In this document: positions 22,972-34,903 of the stretch, piece by piece
Position numbering within the stretch: position 1 is the stretch's first letter
How the letters are laid out: each line of letters opens with the position of its first letter
Position numbers and translations under genes: made by a program
The notes under the pieces: generated by a model
What the model was told of the DNA's origin: nothing
Seen by the model: the letters and a program-made list of their open reading frames with translations, nothing else
The model's database searches: none
Origin: Primulina eburnea
Taxonomy: Eukaryota > Streptophyta > Magnoliopsida > Lamiales > Gesneriaceae
DNA: 64,000 nucleotides
NCBI RefSeq assembly: GCF_022965805.1
Contig: NC_133103.1
Location: 26,402,195 to 26,466,194 of the forward strand
Direction: 5' to 3'

Positions 22972-24251
22972 GAATACACGTCATATATGTTGTTCTTGAC
23001 ATGTTAGACAACGTAGAATCGAAGTCAGATTGAGAAACGGATATCATATGGAATTGTTATGAATTTCAGAATGAAATTGATTAGAATTGATATCAGATTG
23101 GTACAGTGGTTGATTGTAAATTATTGGAATTGATATAGACTGATATAGTATTATCAGGATCGCAAGATTGTACTGTTGTACTATCAGAATTTGATAAAAC
23201 AGAGACGTTGTGATTTGATTAGAATATTGATACATAATATATTGATATTGTCATTGCCAGATTGAACAGTGACAGACTTTGAATCAAGACTTTGATTGTA
23301 TCAGATCGACAGCAAGAAAGGTATAAATAAATGTTGATTCGGGATTGCACAACTCGAGTTAGGTTTGACTTGAGTTTCCCTAAATCACATACTTTACTTT
23401 ATTGCATTGATATTTGCAGATTATCAGATTGATATGTTAATGTATTGACTTAGAACAGAGTCAGAGTCTAGGGCAGATCAGCCTAGCTAGGGCAAAACCG
23501 CCGAGTCTTTCTCAGAACCGATAAGACTCTAGACTTACTGTGTATCGAAGAGCCTTAGATGTAGATCGACGTCTATCTCAGACACTCGATACAGAATACC
23601 AAAGTCTAAATTAGATTGGGATCCCTAGATTTGAGATAAGATAAGATTAGATCACGAGTCATTGATTCATGTAGTCAGACTAGATACATGTTTCGATGTT
23701 TGTTTATTCTTTTATATATGTTTATATGATTGCATTTAATACATTGTTTATACTGGGATATTTATATCTCACCGGAGTTATCTGGCTGTTGTCTTGTTTG
23801 TATGTGTGCATGGCAACAGGTGGGATAGGTACAGGGTCACAGAGGTGAAGACAGATCGAGATTAGAGTGGTGATACCGGATTTGGACTAGAGATAGGGTT
23901 TAAACACTTGATAGTAGTTGTTGAACCTGAGTATGTATGATTGTATATTTTATCAGATTTATACTTTTATACTGACATGTATAGGAGTTTGATTCCATTA
24001 CCTTCCGCATTTAAAAAAAAATTAAAAATTAGACCCTGATTATTATAATTAATTTAGTCCTAATAACGATTAAGAACATGATTAGTGTCCGGGTCCCCAC
24101 AACAGGTGGTATCAGAGCGATAGATCCTTTAGATTGAGATAGAAGAGGCTAGTGAGCGGGGTAGATTGAGGTTTTCTTTCCTGCTTTTAAATGCTAGCAT
24201 GTCTTACTGCTTTAATACATGTTACTTGTTTATCTGATTTGATATAGAATC
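22972..24251 (+). mobile_element. Truncated chromovirus LTR plus start of internal region
   Basis: A plus-strand LTR whose start is missing. From 22972 it aligns with the second half of the solo LTR at 55896-57845 (shared ATTGAGAAACNGATA, AACTCGAGT...TTTCCCTAAATCACATACTT, ACTGGGATTT, TCACCGGAGTTATC). It ends GGGTCCCCACAACA at 24104, followed by Met-tRNA primer site TGGTATCAGAGCGA at 24107. About 130 bases of leader remain before the sequence changes at 24252. The minus-strand chromovirus probably inserted in this LTR and the other half was later lost. Confidence 0.8.
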
Positions 24252-25179
24252 AATTCAAAACTGATCCGAATAGTTTTCTGCTCAAACGACGAACGTCGCA
24301 CATATATTTTTACGCATAAAAATAACACAACACATAATATGACAAGATCGATGCAGAAAGAACAGAATATACGTGCCTTTTGAATCTTAAACGTTACCGA
24401 ACGACGACACCGAAGCGGAGATAGAAGCGAGGTTGATCCTGGACGAACGTGGCACTATTTTCTCGCAATGAAATTTAAAGAAAATTTGCTGGAGAATTCG
24501 AAGGGAAAGGGCGGCTGCTACCATCTCGAAGAACCCTATTTTCTTTTAAAATGATGATATGAAATTGTGTGGTGTGTGTTGTGTTATACATGTGTGTGTG
24601 TATAGGTGTGTGTGCGTGAGTCAACAAATAGATTAGGGAATGATTTTTGCTTAATTACTCATTCACAATACTAATTAAAAATGAAAGGCTAATTAGGTGG
24701 CTACTTAAAATACTAACTAAATTATTAGATTAATTAAACATATCAATCCCTATAAATCTTGAATAAAATTCCTTAATTTAAAATGAAATGCACAAGTGAT
24801 ACATTTTAAAAGTTTAAAATCATAAATTTATCTAATAATTAAATTAGGCTCTAAAAATGCTTAAACTAAATAAATCATTTAAAATGCCCCTTCCTTGACT
24901 TAAAATAAAATACCACATTTAAATTTCCAACAATCGTCACCGGGTCTTTTGCGCTATCCCGCCTCGAATAATCGCCTGAACCAAGAAACTCAAGAAAACG
25001 TTTTAACGTGTACCCACTAAACGCATAATAATTTAAAATAATGAAAATTCATAAATCATGAATTAAAACACCGATTAATAAAATAAACATGCATTAAAAT
25101 TATTTAATAAAATACATAAAGAATTTAATAACTTGCACGCACGTGGTTCATGTGGACCTCAAATTTTCGAGACGTCACA
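24252..25179 (-). repeat. LARD-like 3' LTR fragment
   Basis: 928 bp matching the right-hand end of 27828-30556, ending at CGAGACGTCACA. The junction at 24252 shares AATTCAAAA with the neighbouring chromovirus leader, suggesting a deletion through short homology. Confidence 0.8.
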
Positions 25180-26699
25180 ATCTATCCCTCTTAATTTGAA
25201 TTTCGTCCCCGAAATTCGCTTATCCTTGATAATCCAAAAATTTAAGATTCTTAATTCTAGTATCCCAACGATCCACGCTACCGCTGCGCTACTCTGATAT
25301 AAACTTAAGTCATAGGCTGTCCCTACGTCTCTTCAATCCCCATTAAATCACCTATCAAAACCTCGTTTGCGAGTCACAACTTAAAGAGCGAATTATGGCG
25401 TCTTATTTTTACTTTACTATGAACTCGAATTCTAACTTTTCTCACAATTCCCAATATTAGAAATAGTGGTTCAAACTTATCGTATCTTACTTTTCATACC
25501 ATACCCCTAATGCTCATCGAACTATTACATACGCATTTATGCAGTCCAACGTAAGAGGTCTTAGCACCAACGGTTATTGATCAACTTCCAACCTCAGCAA
25601 TACACTTAAAAGTTAAATCTTATCTTAATCCTCATAATAATGTTGGCCTACAATCCTTGAATCGAATATTTACCTTACGACACAAACTTACATAACTTAG
25701 CTATTTACGGGTACGTCTCAAATATAAAATTGTTGCCAACCTTTAATTTCGAGTAACATAAATCCGTAAAACCCCAAGTATATAATATCGATCCTCTCCT
25801 TAAATAGGAAAAACTTTCTAGCATCAATCACAAGCTTAAACTATTTTCTTCACGATTACAATATAATTAAAGCCTAAGACACTTGACCCTTCCTCATTGG
25901 AACGAATGTTCTACTTAGATGTATCCTCAATACTCAATTAATTCTAGTGTATAAAACTTAATAAGTTTCCTTCGGTAATGATGGGCTACCTCTAATATAT
26001 CAACTCCACTTATAACCCATAGAATTCTAGAATCCCCATAACAAGCTTTTAGATTTCTTACTCAATAAAAATCTTAATATTCCTTCATTGATAACTCATG
26101 TTGAACACCACTTTCCCTTTTTGTTTTTATTTCACCCAAAAATTCCGTATGAACAAATTTCCCCATAAATTTGAAATTCACCCTTACTCAACCCAAATAG
26201 TTTTGGATAACATAATTCCAACACACATATTCACTTACTCCCAAGTTTTTTAATAACTTACAAAAATTTCCCAAGACAAGGTGTCTACCTCAATTCTTAC
26301 ATGCGTCGTCTATCAAATAACCAAATCATCAACCATACCCAACCTTCTAGAAAGATCAAATTCCAACAAAGATACAAGCTTAACTGGTACAATCATGACT
26401 AAAACTTATGACACATCAACTTAAGTTCCCCAAAATTTTTTTTTTTCGCTAACTCAATGTCTATTCTTATAACTTAGCTAACCGATCAACTTTACCTCAA
26501 ATCGTTATCACCCTGAATTTTAAATTTTCCGCAACATCAATTCACTAGCGCTTAACTTTTCGAACCCAATGTCGATTCATTTTACAATCCCCTTGATTAC
26601 CATTTCTTATAATATTATAACCCAGATACTTTAAGGTTCTAATGATCCCTTCGAGCTTAAATCATCGAAAATCCCTATCATTTAAACCATTCAATTCTC

Positions 26700-27240
26700 A
26701 CTTACTGCTAAACTAGTCCCCCAAATTCCTTAAAATTGTAGCATTAATTCATTATTTCCTCAAAATTATCCAGTTTGTCCTAAATTTCGGAAATTCCACA
26801 TTTACCCATAAGTTCTTGGTGTTCATAATTCCATTGTGTAAGTTTCTCGCAACATAAAATTCAAAAATTTTAAGCTTATTAGACCCAAATTCAATTCTCA
26901 TAGCCTCAAAATTTACTGATTTAACCCAAGTGTTCCTCAAAATTCGAATTTAATCCCCAAAATTTTCTGAATTTGCAATTTGACCCTTAAAATTCTCGAA
27001 CTTACATTTTTAGCCCTACAACTCTTCAAAATATGCATTTCCGGTCCCCAATAAAATCTTCGATTTTAGTCTCACTAAACCTTAAAATCCTCGAAACTCG
27101 AAATTTAATCCCAAACGATAAATTCGAAACTAGTCCTTTAGGATTTTTATCTTTGCACTTAGGTCCTGAAATTATTGGTCATTACCACTGGGTCCTTAAA
27201 ATTCTCCATTCGTGCAATTAAATCCTTAAATCCAACTAGG
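26700..27240. repeat. Degenerate ~30-bp repeat in LARD interior
   Basis: A loosely repeated pattern like CCCTTAAAATTCTCGAA followed by TTGCAATTTAGT recurs about every 30 bases (for example near 26937, 26956, 26987, 27080 and 27200). It looks like an old minisatellite. Short ORFs here are not supported as genes. Confidence 0.5.
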
Positions 27241-27827
27241 GGGAGCATGCATCCTAAATAAATTTTATGCTTGTATACTTCCAAATATCGTCGTAGTCTC
27301 AAATAATTAAACCTTACATGGAGTTCTCAAAAAACAACTCAGCTAGCAACCACAAACCATCAGTAATTTCTTAGAAAATCTACAAGTCCCAAAAGAATTC
27401 GTAATTGTCAAGTTTAACTTATTACCCACTAGTATAACATCAGTACTATTAACCAAAAATTAATATAGACAAATCATTTCCAACTTTTCCATATGCCCAA
27501 TAGCAAAATTCTTGCTCATGTCCAATTCCACCGCACCAGCATGCAATAAAATTAAATAATTTCTCATTTCATGTCGTAACATGCATAAAGTTTTAAGGAT
27601 CCAATCTCAATTCATAACGACAGATAAACCTGTACTCTAAAACGTATGTCATGTAAACATACAGGTGGTTGCATTAAAATATGCACATGCTGAAATCATG
27701 ACTTGAATGCTTAATACATGAAAAAATTTAAAATTTTAAAACTTACAGACTTGAGGTGTGACTTCGTGAGCTTCTTGCGACTGGCAGTAGGCGTAACCCT
27801 TTACAAGAACACCGCTGTGATACCAAC

Positions 27828-30556
27828 TGTAACGAACCGTACTTTTACTACTTAAAATTTGCGGAAAAATTAAAAATTTTCTTGAGTGCGAAAATAAAGT
27901 CAATACGGTCGTCACTACATCATCCATTCACCGATAAAATTTTGTTAAAAGATAAGCTTGCTCAAATCATCTCGCACCAACATAAAATCAGAGTATAAAT
28001 ATTCTCATGCTTAAAATCTTTAAAATAACGTGGGCGGTCCTCGGGTCTAGCCTCCCTCTCAGTCCAAGTCTGCCCCTTGGTCGCCACCTCCTGTCTCCTC
28101 AACAACATACTTACCTGCATCGACCAAGTCTAGTGAGTCTAAAGACTCAACACGTATAAACTGGAAATAACGAGTAATACGTAATAAAACCACATGCAAC
28201 TTGAAAATATGACATACATACTTGAAACTTGAACTTGTCATAAACTTGAACATACGTACATACATACTTAGACGTGCCATCAACATAAACTTTTCTTAAA
28301 CATGTTGCATACTTGAACATACTTGAACATACATACTTCATCATTTTGCGTAGAGGATGTTTCAAAGCAAGTGACCCATACATAATAAACGCCTGATCAG
28401 ACAAACCACAGTACTGGGCCGACAGGGACGTATCCACTGCCACATACATGAGATCCCCGTTCATAATTTAACGGGCTGGTTGGTCCCCGTTCATAATTTA
28501 ACGCTTTCCAACCACGATTTAACCCGTTCATAATTTAACGGGGTGGAGAGGTCCTCGGCCACGTTCACCGACTTCCAAACCCATTCATAATTTGGTCACA
28601 AGACAATTAGCATACCTCAAAAATTTAAAATATTTTCTTGCACGTCAACATACTTACTTGGCGTTGAGGGATTCGTTGGACTTCGACTGGGGCCGTCGCT
28701 GCTGCACATACTAACATGAATCTGCATACTTAACTTGCATAGCTTAGACGTATAAATCATACTTACTTACAAGTTCATTCAATTCCTTAGGACGTTCTAA
28801 AATTCCCATGACTCGACCTCGTAAATCATTGTACTAAACCATGACGTCAAACCTCAAATCATACTATAAGATTTTCCCCAAAATATGAAGGACACGGACC
28901 CCGTGCCCAGGTCCGGCTCCGGGTCCGTGTAGGCTCGGTAAAATGTGTGCGAAGGAAAAGGGGAGGCACGGAACCAGTGCTAAGATCCGGGTACAGGTCC
29001 GTGTACTCACTGTAATGGCGCACCAAGGGAACAACAAAGACACGAACCCTGTGCCAGGGTCCGTGTACCTACGGGACAAGCAAAGTTACGAAAATTCTGT
29101 ACATGTTTTGTTTAACGCTCTCGACTCGATTGTACGGACTATGAGTGGACACCTCGAGACCCATCCTAGCTTGCCATAACATCAAAACACATTCGTATAA
29201 ACTCCCAAAGAAACGATGTTCACCTTACGACACATATCATTCAAAAACGTGACAATTGACACCGTATCGTTTCCTACGCCTTCTAATTAATCCAGTGCCT
29301 GTCGACATGAAACAAAACCTCAATAATACTCCCAACATCAATACAAGTATACCTTTATGCAGCAACGGTCACCCGTCGATCCCCAACGAAGCCTGCAACA
29401 TTAAAACTTCAAGAACACATCAATATCATAATTTTCTGAAAACGCAGTTTGAGCAGCCCAACGAAAAACACCATAACTCACTCAATTGTTATCCAAATAT
29501 TTTGAATTTACTGACAAATCGAAGGTATCGAAAAATTCTACAATTTTTACGTTGAAAGTTGTCTCAGAATCACGACCTAAAAGTCGTAGTATTTAAAAAG
29601 ACAGTAAAAACGTGATTTTAGATCTAAAATTAATTCAAAACTGATCTGAATCATTTTTTGCTCAAACGACGAACATCGCACATATGTTTTTACGCATAAA
29701 AATAACACAACATATAATATGACAAGATCGATGTAGAAAGAACAGAATATACGTGCCTTTTGAATCTTAAACGTTACCGAACGACGACACCGAAGCGGAG
29801 ATAGAAGCGAGGTTGATCCGGGACGAACGTGGCACTATTTTCTCGCAATGAAATTTAAAGAAAAGTTGCTGGAGAGTTCGAAGGGGAGGGGCGACTGATA
29901 CCATCTCGAAGAACCCTATTTTCTTTTAAAATGATGATAGGAAATTGTGTGGTGTGTGTTGTGTTATACATGTGTGTGTGTAGGTGTGTGTGCGTGAGTC
30001 AACAAATAGATTAGGAAATGATTTTTGCTTAATTACTCATTCACAATACTAATTAAAAATGAAAGGCTAATTAGGTGGCTACTTAAAATACTAACTAAAT
30101 TATTAGATTAATTAAACATATCAATCCCTATAAATCTTGAATAAAATTCCTTAATTTAAAATGAAATGCACAAGTGATACATTTTAAAAGTTTAAAATCA
30201 AAATTTACCTAATAATTAAATTAAGCTTTAAAAATGTTTAAACTAAATAAATCATTTAAAATGCCCCTTCCTTGACTTAAAATAAAATACCACATTTAAA
30301 TTTCCAACAATCGTCACCGGGTCTTTTGCGCTATCCCGCCTCGAATAATCGCTTGAACCAAGAAATTCAAGAAAACGTTTTAACGTGTACCCACTAAACG
30401 CATAATAATTTAAAATAATGAAAATTCATAAATCATGAATTAAAACACCGATTAATAAAATAAACATGCATTAAAATCATTTAATAAAATACATAAAGAA
30501 TTTAATAACTTGCACGCACGTGGTTCATGTGGACCTCAAATTTTCGAGACGTCACA
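27828..30556 (-). repeat. LARD-like 5' LTR (complete, 2.7 kb)
   Basis: Bounded by TGTAACGAACC and GACGTCACA. Internal repeats include four copies of CGTTCATAATTTAACG (about 28457-28580) and three CACGGACCC/GGGTCCGTG dyads (about 28885-29072). The short ORFs in it overlap these repeats and have no recognisable domain. Confidence 0.78.
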
Positions 30557-31095
30557 TTTTCGGATCTCGGCTCGTTAAAAATCTCGTTCGGGCTCGTTCG
30601 TTAAGCTTATCGAGCCGAGCCGAGCCCGAGCCTTATTTTGGGCTCGACAATTTTGTGGAGCCGAGCTTGAGATTAATGATGTTCGGCTCGTTAGCTCGTG
30701 AACATGTTCGATAATAGGTTCGTGAGCTCAAAATTGATCTCGAGCTCGAGCTCGGCTCGTTTAAGTGGTTCACGAGCTCGGGCTCGAGCTCGGCTCGTTT
30801 AGGTAGATCGTGAGCTCGAATTTGAGATAATTAATGAGTTATAATATTAAAATAATTATGTATGATAAATAATAATAAATTAAAAATTAAAAATTATATT
30901 AAAAAAGATAAACGAGCCATTAACGAGCCGAGCTCGAGCCGAGCCCGAGCTTCATAACTTCCGAACGAGCCGAGCCCGAACTTCAAACCAAAGGCTCGTA
31001 ACGAGACCGAGCCGAGCCCGAGCCGAGAAAATAGTTTAACGAGCCGAGCCCGAGCCTGATACTGTTCGGCTCGGCTCGGCTCATTTACATTCCTA
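30557..31095 (-). mobile_element. hAT-like GAGCTCG-rich element, one end missing
   Basis: A 539-bp sequence dense in GAGCCGAGC/GCTCGGCTC motifs, ending CATTTACATTCCTA. It is the reverse complement of the sequence split between 55855 and 59961, whose full ends read TAGGRATGTAAATGAAC. The left end (about 30 bp, up to the TTTTCGGATCTCGG motif) is missing where the LARD LTR abuts. It has no ORF, so it is a non-autonomous copy. The LARD probably inserted into it. Confidence 0.75.
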
Positions 31096-31690
31096 AGAGG
31101 AATCTAAGAGATCATGAGGCGATGCTACTAGACGCTCTTACCATGATTCGGTGGGTGCAATCATAAATGAGTTCTGAAATTCTTGGTCAATGTGTTGATG
31201 AAAAGAATGAGGTTAATTAGGGTAAACCCAAATAAAAATAAATGATATTTTGAATCACGTGGATATGTGAATACACGACTAGCTGTATCTATGAAATATT
31301 GAATGTCACACAATATAGGATTTTATGTTCTCATTGAGAAAGTCTAAATTGAAGGAGTTGAATTTAGCTACAGTAATCTGATGGTTTGATGGAGATCAAA
31401 CAGAATATTTCTAAATGAGTTTACAAATTGATTCCATAAGATGGAAGAAATGGAAGTTATCTTAATAGCTAATTGAGGAAGGAGAATGAAAATGTTTATT
31501 TTGGGAAAGAAGTTCAGAAAACTGGCAGCTGTCAAATATGGACATGAAAATTTTGATTTTCGAAATTTTCAATTTTCATTATATGAACAAAATTTGTATC
31601 ATTGATACATCAGTGCTGTCAGATCGTCGATCAAGGTTATGATGAGTTTACAATTATTTATTTAGCGAATTTAGAATTTACTAATTAAAT
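31096..31690 (+). repeat. Copia LTR fragment, related to 54300-55028
   Basis: Shares blocks with the LTR ending at 55028: GATGCTACTAGACGCTCTT, CCATGATTCG, CTAGCTGTATC, GTCACACAA and a TCGTCGATC...TTATGATGAG block. It is in the same orientation. Only part of the LTR remains, so this is an older relic. Confidence 0.7.
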
Positions 31691-31703
31691 AATAACACTA
31701 AAA

Positions 31704-31863
31704 GTGAATCTCATGTGAAACCGTCTCACGGATCCTAATTTGTGAGACGGGTCAAACCTACCCATATTCATAATAAAAAATAATATTCTTAGCATAAAAA
31801 ATAATATTTTTTCATGTATGACCCAAATACGAGATCCGTCTCATAAATACGACTCGTGAGAAC

Positions 31864-31866
<3 letters not shown>
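31704..31866. mobile_element. MITE-like GAGACGG repeat
   Basis: Short element with internal inverted motifs (CCGTCTCAC near the left end, GTGAGACGGGTCAAACC inside, CGTCTCATAAATACGACTCGTGAG at the right). The pattern of AAAAAATAATATTNTT repeats between them is palindromic overall. It resembles small repeats that are frequent in some eudicots; no target duplication is clear. Another piece (GAGACGGTTTGCGAG) lies near 32270. Confidence 0.5.

Positions 31867-31915
<49 letters not shown>
31865..31915. repeat. (TA)n microsatellite
   Basis: About 25 uninterrupted TA units. Confidence 0.95.
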
Positions 31916-31918
<3 letters not shown>

Positions 31919-32730
31919 TCTATCAAAAGTACATTAATGTTTTTATATATACACTTTATACGGAAATATAAAGATTAAGAGCCTGATGAGACTATGAATC
32001 GTGGTGGCATACAACTTGTGTAGTTGTTTTATAAATATGGTATCAAAGGTTGATAACGAAAGAGAGTTTTGCACACAACAAATTTCACCAAAATTCAACT
32101 TCCCTTTCCAAGCACAAGTCTCTGCCACTCTAAGAAAGTTAGGAGAGAATTTTCGGCCAAACACTTTCATCACCGCCTCGTCCCGTCAAGGCTGCATCGA
32201 CTCCAGATCCATAAAAATATTTTTTTATAAATTGGGTCGTGTCGAACATCTATCTCACAATGTTGACATATGAGACGGTTTGCGAGATTTGTTTAAAATA
32301 TAATCAACATTTTATAAATATGATATTAAAAATTTTATTTTAATTTTAACTGAAGAGGGGATTGCCTCACCAAAAAAGAAGAGATTAAACGGGATAATTC
32401 CAAGAGAATATGTCAAGTTTTTGGTAAGATACATATTCCATACAGTTTTCAAATATTCTATGATCACTGAATCAATTTTAGAAATATGAAAATAATTTTG
32501 CAGCAGTAAACCAACTATACATCATAAATTGACTTTCAAAATGTTATAAAACTTTTATATAAATAAGCAACAAATCAAAAAATAATTTTATTATATGCTT
32601 AGAAAAGCAAATTATGCCCATTCTAAATTCCACAAATGGACAAGCACAACATCCGAAAAGTACACCTACTGTCAGGCATATAACTGATTAATATGAAAAT
32701 AAATTATTATTTATCGATTTCCCGAGTGGA
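31916..32730. other. AT-rich stretch without a recognised gene
   Basis: Contains possible Copia LTR remnants (TGATGAGACTATGAATC near 31984, like 54790-54820) and TGGTATCAAAGGTTG at 32039, which looks like a decayed primer-binding site. A 90-codon ORF at 32001-32273 has no recognisable domain and I do not call it. The rest is AT-rich and featureless. Confidence 0.4.
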
Positions 32731-32881
32731 TAATTTTAGGGAGAATTGGTAGTCAGTCCCTAATTCAAACCCTTCTTGATCCTAGCTCCCTGGAGAGAGA
32801 AAAAATTTTGAAAAATTTTTCAAATACCAAATTTACCCTTTGTTCTATATTTAATTCTATTGATCCCGCGCTTTCCGAAAA

Positions 32882-32893
32882 TGGTATCAGAGC
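32882..32893 (+). other. EPRV minus-strand primer-binding site
   Basis: TGGTATCAGAGC, complementary to the 3' end of initiator Met-tRNA, 237 bases before ORF1. In caulimovirids this site lies in the leader and by convention marks the genome origin. Confidence 0.88.
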
Positions 32894-33118
32894 CTAAGGT
32901 TGATTTATTTCAAACACAAATTTTATTATTAATAGTAACTAATTGTATGAGAAGGAGAATTTTGAAGAAATTATGAATCCGAACTTCGGTTCAAGGAAAA
33001 TAATTTACAAGGAATATTCCAATATTTTGGAATATAAACAAGTACATCTAACTATTGTTAGATATCAGAAACAAAAAGGGAAGCTACTGCACCCTCAGGT
33101 AAAATCTCAGGTAAACTT

Positions 33119-33490
33119 ATGATTCAAAATAATAAGTTTCTGGAGATAGTTCCAGATTCCTCTAAGCTCTCTTCAGATCTTAGGGAAATTCAGAAGACAG
33201 TACAAAATTATGGCAATATGCTATATTTTGTACCACAAAGAGTTGAGAAAATCCTTGCAACCCAAGAAGAAATTCTTGGAATATTAAAGGATATTCAAAC
33301 AAGAATTCAGCAATTGGAACAACAACCCAGTTCCAGCAGACGAACTTCAGGAGGTTGGTTACCACCATCTTTTGGTACTGAACCTTTGTTACATCAACAA
33401 GGGAAGGCCAGAGTGGTTTTAAAACCTTTGACTGAAGAAGAAAAGATGATCAATCTAATTAATTCTGTCTCAGAAAAGAAACTAATCTGA
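33119..33490 (+). CDS. EPRV ORF1, small coiled-coil protein
   Basis: 123 codons from ATG 33119. The central part (about residues 15-70) is charged and heptad-like and predicts a coiled coil; the C-terminal third is basic and Pro/Ser-containing. Small coiled-coil proteins at this position in other caulimovirids associate with virions or aid vector transmission, but I see no family-specific motif, so function is open. Its TGA (33488-33490) overlaps the ATG of ORF2 (TGATG), an arrangement suited to termination-reinitiation on polycistronic RNA. Confidence 0.7.
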   Translation: MIQNNKFLEIVPDSSKLSSDLREIQKTVQNYGNMLYFVPQRVEKILATQEEILGILKDIQTRIQQLEQQPSSSRRTSGGWLPPSFGTEPLLHQQGKARVVLKPLTEEEKMINLINSVSEKKLI

Positions 33491-34896
33491 TGACAACTTT
33501 AGAAAGGATTGGTTTAGAGGATCTACAAGAGCTTGCAGAATCTTTCGCAAATCTCAAAGTAGTAGATCTAAAGATGAACACAGCAGTAGGTGAAACACCA
33601 CCTGCTATAACCTGGTCATCTTCTCAAGAACCACCCAGGGAAAGTGTGGGATCTCAGAATGTAAACATGAGAGAATCTCAATCTGATTTCCATACTGGTG
33701 GAGGATCACACCCAGCAGGGACAAGGGCAAGGAGAAATCAAATTCCTTTGCACCAAACACCCTATGGGAAAACTGTTTTAGATCCTATACATCCTTACGG
33801 GGTTATGCTTAACCTTGATGTATTAGACTTCAAAAACAGAGAAGATCTCATAGATGATTGGACATCTGCTATGAGAATTGCAGCAGGAACACTCGATCTC
33901 AACAAAGAAGGATTCATTAAACTTTTGGAAATGAGTCTTATGGGATCAGTGAAAATTGCTTGGGACATGACTTCATCAGACATGAAAGAGTCAGTCCTAG
34001 TTGGAGAATCTCTTAGTGAGATCGCTGGAAAAATGGCTACCCTATTTAAAGCCCATTTTATAGGGGTAGACTATTTCAACAGTCAAGATACAGAGAAGAA
34101 GAAGAAATACACTCAAGCTCTGTATAGTCTTGAATTACATGACATATGTTTGGTGGATGAATACATTATGTTATTCACTAAATATAGATGGAATTCAGGA
34201 GTCGAAGAAGATATAGCTATGCAGCTTTTCTTCGCAAAAATGCCGAGCCCTTGGAGAGAAATGCTCATAAGGGAATACGTACCTGGTAATCCAGATACGT
34301 TGGCAAGAAGAGCCTCTTTCCTCAAAGGAAAATTGGCAGAATGGTGTCACATGGCAGCATTACAAAAGAATTACAAACGCTTAAGGGGTATCAACAAAAG
34401 AACTCCTTTGTGTTGTAAAGAAAATGATCTTCCAACAATTATTGGAAGTAAACCACAGAAGCATAAAAGGAAAAGTTTCAGGACTCATCCTTATGCTCGA
34501 AGTGGGAGAAGTTCGTGGAAACCAAGAACTGTATGGTCTAGACAGAAAGCCAGATCTTATAAATCTGGACAAAGAAGCGGACCATCGAGGAGTAGGATAT
34601 CATCCCAAGCATCGAGTTCATCTCGGAGTACAGGAAGAACACCTACAAAGAAAACTTTCAGAAGAGCTCATACTCGTGCTAATGAAAGTTTCAAGGACTG
34701 TAATTGCTGGACATGTGGAGCAAGAGGTCATATCTCGACCAACTGTCCAGAAAATGAAAAAAGAGGTATTAAACGCTTTGATCCTACCCCGGATATTGAA
34801 GAAGCAGTTTATTACCAAGATCTTATTCAAGTATACCGATTTGAGGACATTGCCTCAGATGAAAGTATATATGAAGAAGAAGAAGTCTTAAGTTAG
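33490..34896 (+). CDS. EPRV ORF2, coat protein-like with zinc knuckle
   Basis: 468 codons. The middle region (about 110-290) has the capsid-like, Gag-type helical sequence with a conserved tryptophan-rich look (DDWTSAMRIAAGTL, WREMLIREY). A basic Arg/Lys/Ser-rich segment (about 310-395) precedes a CCHC zinc knuckle CWTCGARGHISTNC near residues 406-419, the hallmark of pararetrovirus coat proteins that bind pregenomic RNA. The tail is acidic (EEEE near the end). The frame starts inside the ORF1 stop codon and ends eight bases before ORF3. Confidence 0.82.
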   Translation: MTTLERIGLEDLQELAESFANLKVVDLKMNTAVGETPPAITWSSSQEPPRESVGSQNVNMRESQSDFHTGGGSHPAGTRARRNQIPLHQTPYGKTVLDPIHPYGVMLNLDVLDFKNREDLIDDWTSAMRIAAGTLDLNKEGFIKLLEMSLMGSVKIAWDMTSSDMKESVLVGESLSEIAGKMATLFKAHFIGVDYFNSQDTEKKKKYTQALYSLELHDICLVDEYIMLFTKYRWNSGVEEDIAMQLFFAKMPSPWREMLIREYVPGNPDTLARRASFLKGKLAEWCHMAALQKNYKRLRGINKRTPLCCKENDLPTIIGSKPQKHKRKSFRTHPYARSGRSSWKPRTVWSRQKARSYKSGQRSGPSRSRISSQASSSSRSTGRTPTKKTFRRAHTRANESFKDCNCWTCGARGHISTNCPENEKRGIKRFDPTPDIEEAVYYQDLIQVYRFEDIASDESIYEEEEVLS

Positions 34897-34903
34897 GAAG
34901 AAT

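Larger units (their letters stand above)
24252..30556 (-). mobile_element. Non-coding LTR element with 2.7-kb LTRs (LARD-like)
   Basis: The right LTR is 27828-30556 (2729 bp; minus strand TGTGACGTC...CGGTTCGTTACA). The left LTR is a 928-bp fragment, 24252-25179, matching 29631-30556. Between them, 25180-27827 holds no ORF above background and no recognisable gag or pol domain. A primer-site-like TTGGTATCACAGCGG (minus, 27812-27826) and a purine-rich AATTAAGAGGGATAGAT (minus, at 25180) fix the orientation. Long LTRs with a non-coding interior fit the LARD class, which depends on enzymes of another element. The two LTR copies differ by substitutions and small indels. Left truncation abuts the chromovirus leader. 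Confidence 0.78.

Noticed and set aside
32001..32273. 90-codon ORF as a gene
   Set aside because: No domain or codon signal and it lies among repeat relics.
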